A DNA stretch of 64,000 nucleotides. It comes from Stutzerimonas stutzeri (GTDB lineage: Bacteria > Pseudomonadota > Gammaproteobacteria > Pseudomonadales > Pseudomonadaceae). The stretch covers positions 682,001-746,000 of the forward strand of contig NZ_POUT01000001.1 in assembly GCF_002890915.1 (NCBI RefSeq). Direction: 5' to 3'. Below the pieces are notes generated by a model. The model was not told where the DNA came from. It was given only the letters and a program-made list of their open reading frames with translations, and did not search any database. Positions 36,621 through 46,516 of this stretch are shown piece after piece (the first letter of the stretch is position 1; every line of letters begins with the position of its first letter). The translations under genes were made by a program, and so were the position numbers.

Positions 36621-39113
36621 ATGCGTTCGACCTGTTTGCCGCTCCTTCCCAGCCGCTCGCACGCCCTGACCGGCGCGGTGCGTGCCGCCCTGCTGTGCCT
36701 GCCGCTGGGGGCTCTGGCGCCTGCGCTGGCGAGTGCCGCCGAGAATTCGGCGAGCCAGCAGGCGGTGCGCAGCTACGACATCCCGGCCGGCCCGCTGTCC
36801 AGCGCGCTGAGCCGCTTCGCCGGCGAGGCGGGCGTGCTGTTGTCGGTCGACGGCAGCCTGCTGCAGGGGCGCCAGTCGCGCGGCCTGCAGGGCCAGTACG
36901 GCGTCGAGGACGGTTTCGCGGCGCTGCTGCAGGGCAGCGGATTGCAGGCGGTACGCGACGGCCAGGGCAACTACTCGCTGGCCCCGCGCGTCGAGCAGGC
37001 CAGTGCCGTCGAACTCAAGCCGATGGTGGTCGAGGGCTTCGCCCTGGGCAACGCGCTGGGCGAGATGCAAGGCTACAACGCCACCCACAGCAGCGTGGCG
37101 ACCAAGACCAGCATGCCGCTGGTGGAGACCTCGCAGACCGTCTCGGTGGTCACCCGCCAGCAGATCGAGGACCAGGGCTCGCGCTCCATCGCCCAGGCGG
37201 TGCGCTACACGCCGGGGCTGATGAGCACGCCCTACGGCGCGACCACCCGCTACGACTACGTCGCCATGCGCGGCATCACCGATGGCTCGGTGGACAACCT
37301 CTACCTCGACGGGCAGAAGCTGCTGGGCGACAGCGGCACCTACAGCAGCCTGCAGGTCGATCCGTACTTCATCGAGCGCATCGACATCCTCAAGGGCCCG
37401 TCCTCGGTGCTCTACGGCCGCAGCCTGCCCGGTGGCCTGGTGGCGATGACCAGCAAGAAGCCGCAGCAGGAGGCCCGCCGCCAGTTGCAGTTCTCCTACG
37501 GCAGCCACGACTACAAGCAGGCCGCGTTCGACTTCACCGGCCCGCTGGACGACGAGCGCATCGCCTACCGCCTGGTCGGCGTCGCCAAGGATGCCGACAA
37601 CCAGGTCGATGGCATCGAGGAACAGCGCTATGCGCTGATGCCGTCGCTCTCCATCGACTTCAGCGCGGACACCCGCCTGACCCTGCAGGCCATGCTGCAG
37701 CACGATCCGGAGAGCGGCTACCACGGCGGGCTGCCGGCGGACGGCACGGTCACCTCGCACAACGGCCGACGCATCTCGCGCAGCTTCTTCGAGGGCGACG
37801 AGGACTACGAGAAGTTCGAGCGCGACCAGCAGATGATCGGCTACCAGCTCGAACACCGTTTCAACGATGTGGTTTCGGCGCGGCAGAACTTCCAGTACCT
37901 CGACTCGACCGTGGACTCCGGCCAGGTCTACCAGTATGGCTATGCGAGCGCGGACGAGCTGGTGCGCTACTTCACCGGTGCCGACGAGGCGTTGCACGCC
38001 TGGACGGTCGACAACCAGCTGCAATTCCTCTTCGATACCGGCGCGCTCAGCCACACCCTGGTGACCGGCCTCGACTACCAGCGACGCAAGGCCAAGGTCG
38101 ACTACGACGCGGGTTCTGGTCTGCCTTCGATCAACCCCTACACCGGTGCCGTCGGCGCCGGCAGCCCGGTGTTCTACCATCAGTACGACGAGACCCGCGA
38201 GCTGGAGCAGACCGGCCTCTACGTGCAGGATCTGATCAGCCTCGGCAACTGGCGTTTCTCCCTGGGCATGCGCCAGGATTGGGTGGATGTGTCCTTCGAC
38301 CATACCGAGGATGCGTACACTGGCGACCAGTCCGATAGCGCCAAGCTCGAGCAGTTCACCGGCCGCGTCGGTGTGCTCTATGCCTTCGACAACGGCCTGT
38401 CGCCCTACGCCAGCTACTCCGAGTCGTTCAACCCCAACGCCACCGCGGCCTACAACGAGGTGTCGCCGGGCGTCTACGACATCGCCCTGCTGGATGCCAC
38501 CGAAGGCGAGCAGTACGAGGTGGGCCTGAAGTACCAGCCGCTCGGCACCGACGACCTCTACACCCTCTCCTGGTTCGACCTGAAGCAGTCCAACCTGGCG
38601 AACAAGGATTCCAACGAGAACTTCTACCGCGCGGTCGGCGAGCTCACCTCCAAGGGCGTGGAAGTCGAGGCCCGGCTGCGCCCGCTCGAGCAGGTCAACG
38701 TCATCGCCAGCTACACCTACATGGATGTCGAGTATTCCAAGGACTTCACCGGCGCGGCCGGGGTGAACAATCGCGGCAACCGGCCCAACGCGGTCGCGCG
38801 CAACATGGCCTCGCTGTGGGCCGACTACACCTTCGACCGGGGGCCGCTGGCCGGGCTGCAGGTCGGTGGCGGCGCGCGCTACTTCGGCAAGAGCTGGGCG
38901 GATGCGGAAAACACCCTGCATATCCCGTCCTACACGCTGTACGACGCCATGCTCGGTTACGACCTGTCGCGCGTGGGCCTCGCCGGCGTCGGCGTACGGT
39001 TGAACCTCAACAACCTCACCGACGAGAAGTACGTCGCCGCGTGCAACAGCCTGAGCCAGTGCTACTACGGCGAGGCGCGCAACGTCATGGCCACCGTGAC
39101 CTACGACTTCTGA
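36621..39113 (+). CDS. TonB-dependent siderophore receptor with STN signalling domain
   Basis: 830 aa. After a long signal peptide (ending ASAAE near residue 40) comes an STN domain (YDIPAGPLSSALSRFAGEAG), which contacts FecR. A plug follows (VETSQTVSVVTRQQIEDQG, with the FKGP-like block ILKGPSSVLYGRSLPGG), then a 22-strand barrel ending NVMATVTYDF with the terminal Phe. LYLDGQKLLGD and the overall layout match ferric-siderophore transducers (FpvA/FoxA/FecA type). The substrate is not evident. Confidence 0.93.
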   Translation: MRSTCLPLLPSRSHALTGAVRAALLCLPLGALAPALASAAENSASQQAVRSYDIPAGPLSSALSRFAGEAGVLLSVDGSLLQGRQSRGLQGQYGVEDGFAALLQGSGLQAVRDGQGNYSLAPRVEQASAVELKPMVVEGFALGNALGEMQGYNATHSSVATKTSMPLVETSQTVSVVTRQQIEDQGSRSIAQAVRYTPGLMSTPYGATTRYDYVAMRGITDGSVDNLYLDGQKLLGDSGTYSSLQVDPYFIERIDILKGPSSVLYGRSLPGGLVAMTSKKPQQEARRQLQFSYGSHDYKQAAFDFTGPLDDERIAYRLVGVAKDADNQVDGIEEQRYALMPSLSIDFSADTRLTLQAMLQHDPESGYHGGLPADGTVTSHNGRRISRSFFEGDEDYEKFERDQQMIGYQLEHRFNDVVSARQNFQYLDSTVDSGQVYQYGYASADELVRYFTGADEALHAWTVDNQLQFLFDTGALSHTLVTGLDYQRRKAKVDYDAGSGLPSINPYTGAVGAGSPVFYHQYDETRELEQTGLYVQDLISLGNWRFSLGMRQDWVDVSFDHTEDAYTGDQSDSAKLEQFTGRVGVLYAFDNGLSPYASYSESFNPNATAAYNEVSPGVYDIALLDATEGEQYEVGLKYQPLGTDDLYTLSWFDLKQSNLANKDSNENFYRAVGELTSKGVEVEARLRPLEQVNVIASYTYMDVEYSKDFTGAAGVNNRGNRPNAVARNMASLWADYTFDRGPLAGLQVGGGARYFGKSWADAENTLHIPSYTLYDAMLGYDLSRVGLAGVGVRLNLNNLTDEKYVAACNSLSQCYYGEARNVMATVTYDF

Positions 39114-39183
39114 TCATCGCCGAGCGGCCGCCGGCCCCAGCGGGTTGGCGGCTTTGTGCTTTCTGCAATACGGACGACTGACG

Positions 39184-40365
39184 ATGCGTTCCATTCTCGT
39201 GCTCCTGCACCGCTATATCGGCCTGGCCACCGCCTTGTTCCTGTTCCTCGCCGGCATCACCGGCAGCATCCTGGCTTTCCACCACGAGCTGGACGAATGG
39301 CTCAACCCGGAGTTCTACCACACCGCCAGCCGTGGCCCGGTACTGGCGCCGGGCACGCTGGTGGAGCGCGTTGAGCGGGCCAATCCGCGCATGCAGGTCT
39401 GGTACATGGAGTTCCCCGACGATCCGGGGCATGCCGCGCTGATGGCGTTGGTGCCGCGCAACGATCCGGCCACCGGCAAGCCGTACGAGGAACGGCCGGT
39501 GGTGCATTACCTCGACACGGTGACCGGCGAGCCGGTGGGTACGCGCTACTGGGGCGAATGCTGCTTCTCGCGCAAGAACCTGGTGCCGTTCATCCTCGAG
39601 TTCCACTACAACCTGGCGCTACCGGGCAACTGGGGGCTGTGGCTGATGGGCATCGTGGCGATCGCCTGGGTGATCGACTGCTTCGTCTCGCTGGTACTGA
39701 CCTTCCCGCGCGGGCGGCCGTTCTTCGGCAAATGGTGGACGGCCTGGAAGATCAAGCGCCAGCGCATGAACCACGACGTGCACCGGGCCGGCGGCTTGTG
39801 GCTGTGGCTGCTGCTCACACCGGTGGCGCTCAGCAGCGTGGCGATGAACCTGCCCGAGCAGGTGTTCAAGCCGCTGGTGTCGCTGGTATCGAAGGTGGAG
39901 CCGAGCGTCTACGAGGCCCGCGGGCGGCTGCCCGCCGAGCAACTGGGCACGACCGCCTACGACTTCCACCAGGCCTACGATTTCGCCCTGCAGCATGCCG
40001 CCGAGCTGGGCCTGAGCGAAGCGATCACCGAGCTGTACTACAGCTTCGAATACAACTTCTACGGTGCCGGCTTCGGCGAGCACGACAGCAACCAAGGCAA
40101 TGCCTGGCTGTTCTTCCATGGCACCGACGGCCGTCTGCTCGGCCAGGAGATTCCCGGCCAGGGCACGCTGGGCCAGCGGTTCCATCTGCTGCAGCCGGCG
40201 ATCCACGGCGGGCGCATCCTCGGCCTGCCGGGACGCATCCTGATCGCCGTGCTCGGCGTGGCGATCGCCGTGCTGTCGGTCACCGGTGTGGTGATCTGGT
40301 GGCGCAAGCTTGGCGCGCGGCGGCAGATGGCGGCACGACGCGCTATGGCGACAGAGGCGGGTTGA
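39184..40365 (+). CDS. PepSY-associated transmembrane protein (putative siderophore-iron reductase)
   Basis: 393 aa from ATG 39184 (MRSILVLLHRYIGLATALFLFLAG). Four membrane segments are visible, with the first-helix His in LHRYIG, HHELDEW, NHDVHRAGGLWLWLLL and a C-terminal helix before IWWRKL. This layout is that of PepSY/PiuB-type proteins. Related proteins beside siderophore receptors reduce ferric siderophores at the inner membrane, a likely role here. Probably co-transcribed with the receptor. Confidence 0.85.
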   Translation: MRSILVLLHRYIGLATALFLFLAGITGSILAFHHELDEWLNPEFYHTASRGPVLAPGTLVERVERANPRMQVWYMEFPDDPGHAALMALVPRNDPATGKPYEERPVVHYLDTVTGEPVGTRYWGECCFSRKNLVPFILEFHYNLALPGNWGLWLMGIVAIAWVIDCFVSLVLTFPRGRPFFGKWWTAWKIKRQRMNHDVHRAGGLWLWLLLTPVALSSVAMNLPEQVFKPLVSLVSKVEPSVYEARGRLPAEQLGTTAYDFHQAYDFALQHAAELGLSEAITELYYSFEYNFYGAGFGEHDSNQGNAWLFFHGTDGRLLGQEIPGQGTLGQRFHLLQPAIHGGRILGLPGRILIAVLGVAIAVLSVTGVVIWWRKLGARRQMAARRAMATEAG

Positions 40366-40380
40366 AGCATTTCTGGCAGG

Positions 40381-40540
40381 CCTGCATCGCCGCGAGGTCG
40401 CACCTCCCACAGGGTCCGCCGGCTTTTTGTGGGAGGGGGCGATGCTCTTGAGCTTTTTGGCAGGCCTGCGGCCTGCATCGCCGCGAGGTCGCGCCTCCCA
40501 CAGGGTTCGGCGTGGGCTCGCTGCTTTTGTGGGCCGCGCC
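40381..40540. repeat. Tandem extragenic repeat cluster (GCATCGCCGCGAGGTCG family)
   Basis: Two direct copies begin CCTGCATCGCCGCGAGGTCG and continue to CCTCCCACAGGGT (40381-40415 and 40472-40506), differing at one base. The first is followed by an inverted partial copy (GTGGGAGGGGGCGATGC, about 40429-40445), the second by a decayed one (about 40520-40540). Another member is at 56913-56992. Nothing gene-like lies between 40366 and 40649. Confidence 0.85.
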
Positions 40541-40649
40541 CGCTCCCGGCGGGCTTGCGGCATTCACCACATCCCTGTGAATTGCCCGCCCTCGAAATGA
40601 TGCTTTTAAGCTTGAAGCTATCCTGCGGCCTTTGCCGTGGCGAGCGGGC

Positions 40650-41285
40650 TTACTGCGCCCGGCTGACCAGCGCGGGTAGTTGCTCGGCGAGTTTCTGCAC
40701 CCTCAGCGGTGCGCGGATGAAGCCGTGCTGGTGGCCGTCCGGGCCGATGATGACCAGGTTGCCGCTGTGGTCGACGGTATAGTTTTTCTTGCTGGTATCG
40801 CCCGGAATGAAGGGAATGCCGACGCCGTTGGCCAGGCTCTGGATATCGTCCAGCGGGCCGGTGAGGCCCAGGAAACCGGCCTTGAAGTAGCCCAGGTACT
40901 GCTTCAACTGCTCCGGGGTGTCGCGGTTGGGGTCGACGCTGACCAGGATCGGCTGGATCTCGCCGCGCACGTCCTCGGGCAGCAGGCCCTTGAGCTGGCG
41001 CAGCTCGGCCAGCGTGGCCGGGCAGATGTCCGGGCAGAAGGTGTAGCCGAAGAACAGCAGCGTCCAGCGACCCTCCAGTTCGTCCATTCGCACCGGCACG
41101 CCGTCCTGGTCGGTCAGGCTCAGCGCCGGCAGCGGGCGGCTCTGCGGCAGCAGCACGATGCCGGCGTCCAGTAGCTGGGTGGGATCGAGCTGGCGCTCGC
41201 TGTTCAGCACCCTGGAAACCGTCAGCCCGATGACCAGCGCGACCAGCGCGACGAGGATGAAGACGGTTTTCTGGATGCGGGTCAT
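40650..41285 (-). CDS. SCO1/SenC family copper chaperone for cytochrome oxidase
   Basis: 211 aa. N-terminal membrane anchor (FILVALVALVIGLTV), then a thioredoxin fold with the copper-binding pair FCPDICPATLAEL and the conserved His in VDHSGNLVIIGPDG. It delivers copper to the CuA centre of subunit II (coxB in this window). Last gene of the minus-strand oxidase assembly cluster. Confidence 0.95.
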   Translation of the reverse strand: MTRIQKTVFILVALVALVIGLTVSRVLNSERQLDPTQLLDAGIVLLPQSRPLPALSLTDQDGVPVRMDELEGRWTLLFFGYTFCPDICPATLAELRQLKGLLPEDVRGEIQPILVSVDPNRDTPEQLKQYLGYFKAGFLGLTGPLDDIQSLANGVGIPFIPGDTSKKNYTVDHSGNLVIIGPDGHQHGFIRAPLRVQKLAEQLPALVSRAQ

Positions 41286-41305
41286 GGGAATCCTTGTTCG
41301 GCGGC

Positions 41306-42205
41306 TCAGATATTGAGCAACAGATAATGATCAACCAGCAGCGCGATGAACAGCGCGAACAGGTACCAGATGCTGAATTTGAAGGTCTTGATTGCCGCAT
41401 GTGGCCGGCTGTCGCGGTACAGCGCGATGGCCCAGTAGAGGAAGCGCGCACCCAGCAGCGCCGCGGCGGCGAGGTACAACGGGCCGCTCATGTGGATGGC
41501 GAAGGGCATGAAGCTGACCGCCAGCAGCACCGCGGTGTAGAGCAGGATGTGCACCTTGGTGTAGTGCACGCCGTGGGTCACCGGCAGCATCGGGATGTTC
41601 ACCTTGGCGTATTCGGCCTTGCGGTGGATGGCCAGCGCCCAGAAGTGCGGCGGCGTCCAGGCGAAGATGATCAGCACCAGCAGCAACGGCTCGGCGCTGA
41701 CCTGGCCGGTCACCGCGACCCAGCCGAGCAGCGGCGGCGCGGCGCCGGCCAGGCCGCCGATGACGATGTTCTGTGGTGTGGCGCGCTTGAGAAAGCCGGT
41801 GTAGATCACCGCATAGCCGATCAGCGAGGCCAGCGTCAGCCAGGCGGCCAGCGCATTGGTGAAGGCCAGCAGCAGGGCCAGCCCGGCGACGCCGAGGACG
41901 AAGGCGAAGGTCAGCGCCGCGGCCGGCGAGACGCGGCCCTCGGCCAGCGGCCGCTTGTGGGTGCGCGCCATCACCGCGTCGATCTGCCGGTCCACCACAT
42001 GGTTCACCGCCGCGGCGGCGCCGGCGCACAGGGCGATGCCCAGGTTGCCGAACAGCAGCACCGTCCACGGCACGCCGGCGCGGGTGGCGAGGAACATGCC
42101 CACCAGCGAGGTGATGAGCATCAGCAGCACCACCTTCGGTTTGGTCAGCTCCAGGTAGTCGCGCCAGCTGGCCTGGGCGCTGCGTTCGCTGAGTAGAGTC
42201 GCCAT
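41306..42205 (-). CDS. cyoE: Protoheme IX farnesyltransferase (heme O synthase)
   Basis: 299 aa from ATG 42205 ([24 protein letters not shown]). UbiA-type prenyltransferase with [20 protein letters not shown] (the DxxxD metal/diphosphate site) and [17 protein letters not shown]. It farnesylates heme B to heme O for conversion to heme A by the neighbouring ctaA product. The symbol ctaB is also used. Confidence 0.96.
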   Translation of the reverse strand: MATLLSERSAQASWRDYLELTKPKVVLLMLITSLVGMFLATRAGVPWTVLLFGNLGIALCAGAAAAVNHVVDRQIDAVMARTHKRPLAEGRVSPAAALTFAFVLGVAGLALLLAFTNALAAWLTLASLIGYAVIYTGFLKRATPQNIVIGGLAGAAPPLLGWVAVTGQVSAEPLLLVLIIFAWTPPHFWALAIHRKAEYAKVNIPMLPVTHGVHYTKVHILLYTAVLLAVSFMPFAIHMSGPLYLAAAALLGARFLYWAIALYRDSRPHAAIKTFKFSIWYLFALFIALLVDHYLLLNI

Positions 42206-42222
42206 GGGGTTTCTCCTCGTGG

Positions 42223-43278
42223 TCATGCGCGGGGCAGATCGAGCCGACCCGTCGTGTTCGAAATCGATACGGCTTCGGCATGCGCGGGCGCCTGGGCGGG
42301 CTGGCGCAGCCGGTAATTGACCAGCACCAGCACCAGCAGCAGCGCGGCACCGCCGCCGTTGTGCGCCACCGCCACCGCCAGCGGCAGATTGAACAGCACG
42401 TTGCTGATGCCCAGGCCAATCTGCAGCGCCAGCGTGGCCAGCAGCAGCGCGGCCAGCCGGCCCAGGCCCTGGCGCCAGAGCATGCCGCCGAGCAGCAGTG
42501 CCACCAGCGCCACCAGCAGCGCACCGATACGGTGGCTGACGTGGATCGCGGTACGCGCCTCGCCATAGAGCAGGCCGCCGAGGTAGTTGGGGCCGATGTC
42601 GTGGTGGGTCAGGTCGAAGGCGTTGGCGAAATCCATCTGCGGCCACCATTGGCCGTGGCAGGTGGGGAAGTCGGTGCAGGCCACCGCGGCGTAGTTGCTG
42701 CTGACCCAGCCGCCAAGGGTGACCTGGCCGATCACCAGCAGCAGGGCGAAGCCGGCGAAGGCGCGCAAGCGCCCGGACACCGCCGGCAGCGGCGCGAATG
42801 CGCCGGACAGCCGCAGGCACAGCAGGAACAGCAAACTTAGAGTTGTGAAGCCACCAAGCAGGTGCGCGGTGACCACCTGCGGCCAGAGCTGCAGGGTCAC
42901 GGTCCACATTCCGAACGCCGCCTGGGCGATCACCACGGCGAGCAGCGCCAGCGGCAGCTTCAGCGGTTGCCCAGGCCGCCCGCGACGGCGCATGGCCTGC
43001 ACCGCCAGCGCGAGGATCACCAGGCCCAGGGTGCCGGCGAAGTAGCGGTGAATCATTTCGTTCCAGCCCTTGCGCACCTCCAGCGGCGCTTCGGGAAAGC
43101 GCAGGGCGGCGAGGCCCTGCTGCTGCTCGCTCATCGGCACGCTGAGGAAACCGTAGCAACCGGGCCAGTCCGGGCAGCCGAGGCCGGCATGGGTCAGCCG
43201 GGTATAGGCGCCGAGCAGCACCACCACCGCAGCCAGCAGGGTGGCGATCAGGGCGAGGCGGTATCCGGGTCTGGCCAT
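42223..43278 (-). CDS. ctaA: Heme A synthase (COX15/CtaA)
   Basis: 351 aa, eight membrane segments. [19 protein letters not shown] near residue 27, the heme-ligand region [10 protein letters not shown] and the second-half [12 protein letters not shown] and [10 protein letters not shown] are present. It oxidises the C8 methyl of heme O to the formyl group of heme A. It is 17 bp before cyoE. Confidence 0.96.
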   Translation of the reverse strand: MARPGYRLALIATLLAAVVVLLGAYTRLTHAGLGCPDWPGCYGFLSVPMSEQQQGLAALRFPEAPLEVRKGWNEMIHRYFAGTLGLVILALAVQAMRRRGRPGQPLKLPLALLAVVIAQAAFGMWTVTLQLWPQVVTAHLLGGFTTLSLLFLLCLRLSGAFAPLPAVSGRLRAFAGFALLLVIGQVTLGGWVSSNYAAVACTDFPTCHGQWWPQMDFANAFDLTHHDIGPNYLGGLLYGEARTAIHVSHRIGALLVALVALLLGGMLWRQGLGRLAALLLATLALQIGLGISNVLFNLPLAVAVAHNGGGAALLLVLVLVNYRLRQPAQAPAHAEAVSISNTTGRLDLPRA

Positions 43279-43329
43279 CGGGTTCTCCTTGTGCGCCTCG
43301 TTGGGACTGCAGCGAGGCGGCCGTATGCG

Positions 43330-43908
43330 TCAGCCGATCTGCGAGATCTTCAGCAGGTATTTCAGGTCGTCGAGAATCGCCTTGCCGTCGGTGCCGGCGT
43401 CGTAGCGCAGCACCAGGTTGCCGTGCGGGTCGACGATCCACAGCTGCGGCGCGGCCGGCGCCTCGGGGTTGCGGGAATAAACCGCGGCATCCAGCGCATG
43501 GCGCTGCAGCTGCGGGTACTCGCGGCGCAGGCGCTGTTCGTAGTCCGGCTCGAGCGGCGTGGCGCTGGCCAGCGCGTGGCTGGCACGGGCGGCTTCGCGG
43601 GCCAGGCCGATATTGATCTGGCGGGCCAGGTAGACCAGTTGCCGGCAGGCTTCGTCGCAGCCCTGCGGGGCGGTGACCAGCAGTTCCCAGCGCGGCGCGC
43701 CAGGCGACGTGCCCACGCCGATGGCGCTGCGGTCCTGGCCGTCGGCGATCAGCACGCCGTCGTAGCTGCGGCTTTCCGGCACCCAGAAGCCGAAGCGGTA
43801 CATCGCCGTGGCCAGCAGCATCGGCCCGAGCACCACGGCGACGATCAGCAGCAGCTGCAGCCGCCCGTGTCCACGCTTCGGCTCAGGGCCGGCAAGGATC
43901 GGATTCAT
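43330..43908 (-). CDS. Membrane-anchored oxidase-cluster protein of thioredoxin-like type
   Basis: 192 aa from ATG 43908 ([16 protein letters not shown]). One membrane helix ([19 protein letters not shown]) and a periplasmic domain with a CDEAC pair ([20 protein letters not shown]) resembling a SCO/thioredoxin-like motif, followed by [15 protein letters not shown]. Such proteins are regularly found between surf1 and ctaA in pseudomonads. A role in copper delivery or redox maintenance of the oxidase is plausible but unproven. Confidence 0.75.
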   Translation of the reverse strand: MNPILAGPEPKRGHGRLQLLLIVAVVLGPMLLATAMYRFGFWVPESRSYDGVLIADGQDRSAIGVGTSPGAPRWELLVTAPQGCDEACRQLVYLARQINIGLAREAARASHALASATPLEPDYEQRLRREYPQLQRHALDAAVYSRNPEAPAAPQLWIVDPHGNLVLRYDAGTDGKAILDDLKYLLKISQIG

Positions 43909-44620
43909 CGTTTCCACTGTGCTTCCCTCGTGCCTGATGCACGCCGAAATAGATGAACAGCGCCAGCAGCGCCGCCGCCAGGGCGAACCACTGCACGGCA
44001 TAGCCCAGGTGCTGCGCCGGGCTCATGCTGGTGACCGGCCAGTCGGCGCGATAGGCGCCCGGCCCGGGCTCCAGGCGCAACTCGTGGATCACCCCGTCGC
44101 GGCCGAGCAGCTTCCACAGCGCCTCGACGTCGACATGGTTGATCAGCCGCGGCCAGCCCTCGGCCATGCGATGGCTGAAGACGAAGGGCTTGCCCGGCGG
44201 CACGTAGACCCAGGCAGCCAGCTTCAACGGTTGCGTCGGCGTATCGAATGCCGGCGGCACGCGGCGGTCCGGCCAGGGAATCCAGCCGCGGTTGACCATC
44301 ACCCAGCGGCCGCTGGGATCGTCATGGAAGGGCTGCAGTAGTTCGACGCCGACCTGGCCGTCGCGGGTGCGGCTGTCGAGCAGGAAGCTGTGCGCGGCAT
44401 CGAAGCGGCCCTGCAGATGGACACGGGCATAGGCCGGATCGGCGACCGTCCCGATCTGTTCCGGCGCCAGCGGTGCGGCCTGCTGGCGGGCTTCCTGGCG
44501 CTCCAGCAGGTCGCGCTTCTGCTCGCTGCGTTCCAGCTGCCAGATGCCCAGCCAGAGCAGCCCCGGCAGCAGGGCCAGCACCAGCAGGGTAGGCAGCAGC
44601 CCCGGCCTGAAACCGTTCAT
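43883..44620 (-). CDS. SURF1 family oxidase assembly protein
   Basis: 245 aa from ATG 44620 (MNGFRPGLLPTLLVLALLPG). Two terminal membrane helices flank a periplasmic domain; LGIWQLERSEQKRDLL, VMVNRGWIPWPDRR and LGYAVQWFALAAALL are SURF1 signatures. It assists heme A insertion into subunit I. It overlaps the following gene by about 26 bp. Confidence 0.93.
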   Translation of the reverse strand: MNGFRPGLLPTLLVLALLPGLLWLGIWQLERSEQKRDLLERQEARQQAAPLAPEQIGTVADPAYARVHLQGRFDAAHSFLLDSRTRDGQVGVELLQPFHDDPSGRWVMVNRGWIPWPDRRVPPAFDTPTQPLKLAAWVYVPPGKPFVFSHRMAEGWPRLINHVDVEALWKLLGRDGVIHELRLEPGPGAYRADWPVTSMSPAQHLGYAVQWFALAAALLALFIYFGVHQARGKHSGNDESDPCRP

Positions 44621-44690
44621 GGCCGGCACCGCTGGATGTCGATATGGCTGGCTATACTCCACCCCCATTACCCCTGTCGTGGACCCGCTC

Positions 44691-44894
44691 ATGCTCAAGG
44701 CGGCGATCGTTCTGTTGTTAGTGGCCACGCTGGTCAGTCTGTTCAGTGGATTGTTCTTCCTGGTCAAGGACGAGGGGCGAACCTCCCGGGTCGTCATGGC
44801 CCTGTTCATCCGTGTCAGCCTCAGCGCGCTGACCGTCGCGCTGATCGGCTGGGGCTTCTGGTCCGGCCAACTGCGGCCGGCGTTCGGTTTCTAG
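44691..44894 (+). CDS. Twin transmembrane protein, DUF2909 family
   Basis: 67 aa from ATG 44691 (MLKAAIVLLLVATLVSLFSG). Two helices separated by FFLVKDEGRTSRVVMALFIRV. Small proteins of this kind lie beside cytochrome oxidase genes in pseudomonads and face the opposite way, as here. Function unknown. Confidence 0.85.
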   Translation: MLKAAIVLLLVATLVSLFSGLFFLVKDEGRTSRVVMALFIRVSLSALTVALIGWGFWSGQLRPAFGF

Positions 44895-44987
44895 GATTCG
44901 TTCCCGTTTCGATGCGACTCGTCTCCAAGCAGGCCTGGAGGGTGGCGGGCATGAACTCGGCGTTCCCGCCCGCTCCTGTAAAAGGTT

Positions 44988-45881
44988 TCAGAGCACGTAG
45001 ACGAAGATGAACAGCGCGATCCACACCGCATCGACGAAGTGCCAGTACCAGGCGGCCGCCTCGAAGCCGAAGTGATGTTCCGGGCTGAAATGCCCGCGCA
45101 GGATGCGCACCAGCATCACCGTGAGGATGATCGCGCCCATGGTCACGTGGGCGCCGTGAAAGCCGGTGAGCATGAAGAAGGTCGCGCCGTAGATGCCCGA
45201 GCCCAGCGTCAACCCGAGTTCGGTATAGGCGTGCACGTATTCCTCGATCTGGAAGGCGAGGAAGGCCACGCCGAGCAGCACGGTCAGCGCCAGGCCCAGT
45301 TTGAGCTGCTGGCGGTTGTTCTTGCGCAGCGCATGGTGGGCCCAGGTCAGGGTGAAGCTGGAACTGACCAGCAGCACGGTATTGAGCAGCGGCAGGCCCC
45401 AGGCGCTGATGGTGCCCTCCGGCGCCGGGTAGAGCTTGGGATCGGGCGTGTTCAGCAGCGGCCAGCTGTACTCGAAGCCCGGCCAGAGCATGTTGCTGAT
45501 GCCCTTGTCGCCTTCACCGCCGAGCCAGGGGCCGGTCCAGTAGCGGATGTAGAACAGCGCGCCGAAGAAGGCGGCGAAGAACATCACCTCGGAGAAGATG
45601 AACCAGCTCATGCCCCAGCGGAACGAGCGGTCCATCTGCGCGCTGTAGAGCCCCGCGCGGCTCTCCTTCACCACCGCGCCGAACCAGCCGAACATCATGT
45701 AGGCGATCAGCAGGGCGCCGACGAAGAAGATCAGCGGCCCGCTGGATTCGGCGCGGTCGGCCTTGAGGTCGTTGAACCAGGTGCCGAGGCCGAAGACGGT
45801 GACCAGCAGGGCGACGGTGGCGATGATCGGCCACTTGCTCTGGGCCGGGACGTAGTACTGCTCGTGGGTCTGGGTGCTCAT
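44988..45881 (-). CDS. coxC: Cytochrome c oxidase subunit III
   Basis: 297 aa from ATG 45881 (MSTQTHEQYYVPAQSKWP); the long upstream extension is out of context. Seven membrane helices with FFAAFFGALFYIRYW, TWAHHALRKNNRQQ and GFHGAHVTMGAIILTVML, and the C-terminal block EAAAWYWHFVDAVWIALF. Its start overlaps the ctaG stop by 4 bp. Confidence 0.96.
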   Translation of the reverse strand: MSTQTHEQYYVPAQSKWPIIATVALLVTVFGLGTWFNDLKADRAESSGPLIFFVGALLIAYMMFGWFGAVVKESRAGLYSAQMDRSFRWGMSWFIFSEVMFFAAFFGALFYIRYWTGPWLGGEGDKGISNMLWPGFEYSWPLLNTPDPKLYPAPEGTISAWGLPLLNTVLLVSSSFTLTWAHHALRKNNRQQLKLGLALTVLLGVAFLAFQIEEYVHAYTELGLTLGSGIYGATFFMLTGFHGAHVTMGAIILTVMLVRILRGHFSPEHHFGFEAAAWYWHFVDAVWIALFIFVYVL

Positions 45882-46450
45882 TGCAGACTCTCCTTGGCCG
45901 CGCCCGGCGCCAGGGCGGCGACCGGTGGCTGGCGGGACGTGATGTCGAACAGCGTGTAGGCGAGGGTCAGATGGCGCACGTCGGCGGGCAGGTCGCGGTC
46001 GACAATGAAGCGCACCGGCATCTCGATGCGTTCGCCCGGTTGCAGCACCTGCTGGGTGAAGCAGAAGCATTCGGTCTTGTGGAAATAGGCCGCCGCCTTG
46101 GATGGCGAGACGCTCGGGATCGCCTGGGCGGTCATCGGCTTGTCGGTCGGGTTGTAGGCGACGAAGCGGATTTCCGTGCTGGCGCCGGGATGCACGCTGA
46201 GCTGGTCGGCCAGCGGGCCGAATTCCCAGACCATGCCGGCGGCGTTGGTAGCGAGGAACTGCACGCGCACCTCGCGCGCGGCGTCGGCACTCTGCGTGCC
46301 CTCATAGGCGCCGGCGGTCTTGCCGTTGATGCCGAAGGCCTGGCACATGACGTCGTAGATCGGCACCAGGGCGAAGCCGAAGGCGAACATCGCCACCACC
46401 ACGAACAGCAGGCGGCGGACCAGGCGGGCGGTGGACATTTCAGCGCTCAT
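45878..46450 (-). CDS. ctaG: Cytochrome c oxidase assembly protein CtaG (Cox11)
   Basis: 190 aa. N-terminal membrane helix, then FALVPIYDVMCQAFGINGKT and the copper-binding KTECFCFTQQVL, both Cox11 signatures. It delivers copper to the CuB site of subunit I. Placed between coxA and coxC. Confidence 0.96.
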   Translation of the reverse strand: MSAEMSTARLVRRLLFVVVAMFAFGFALVPIYDVMCQAFGINGKTAGAYEGTQSADAAREVRVQFLATNAAGMVWEFGPLADQLSVHPGASTEIRFVAYNPTDKPMTAQAIPSVSPSKAAAYFHKTECFCFTQQVLQPGERIEMPVRFIVDRDLPADVRHLTLAYTLFDITSRQPPVAALAPGAAKESLQ

Positions 46451-46473
46451 GGGAACGGCCTCGGCGACCGTAG

Positions 46474-46491
46474 GGCGGGTTGCAACCCGCC
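46474..46491. repeat. 18-bp perfect palindrome between ctaG and coxA
   Basis: GGCGGGTTGCAACCCGCC, a perfect palindrome preceded by GTAG, resembling the short repeats dispersed in pseudomonads. It lies in the 66-bp gap and may modulate coxA/ctaG message levels. Confidence 0.6.
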
Positions 46492-46516
46492 GATTCGGCG
46501 TTGAATCCGACTCCGT

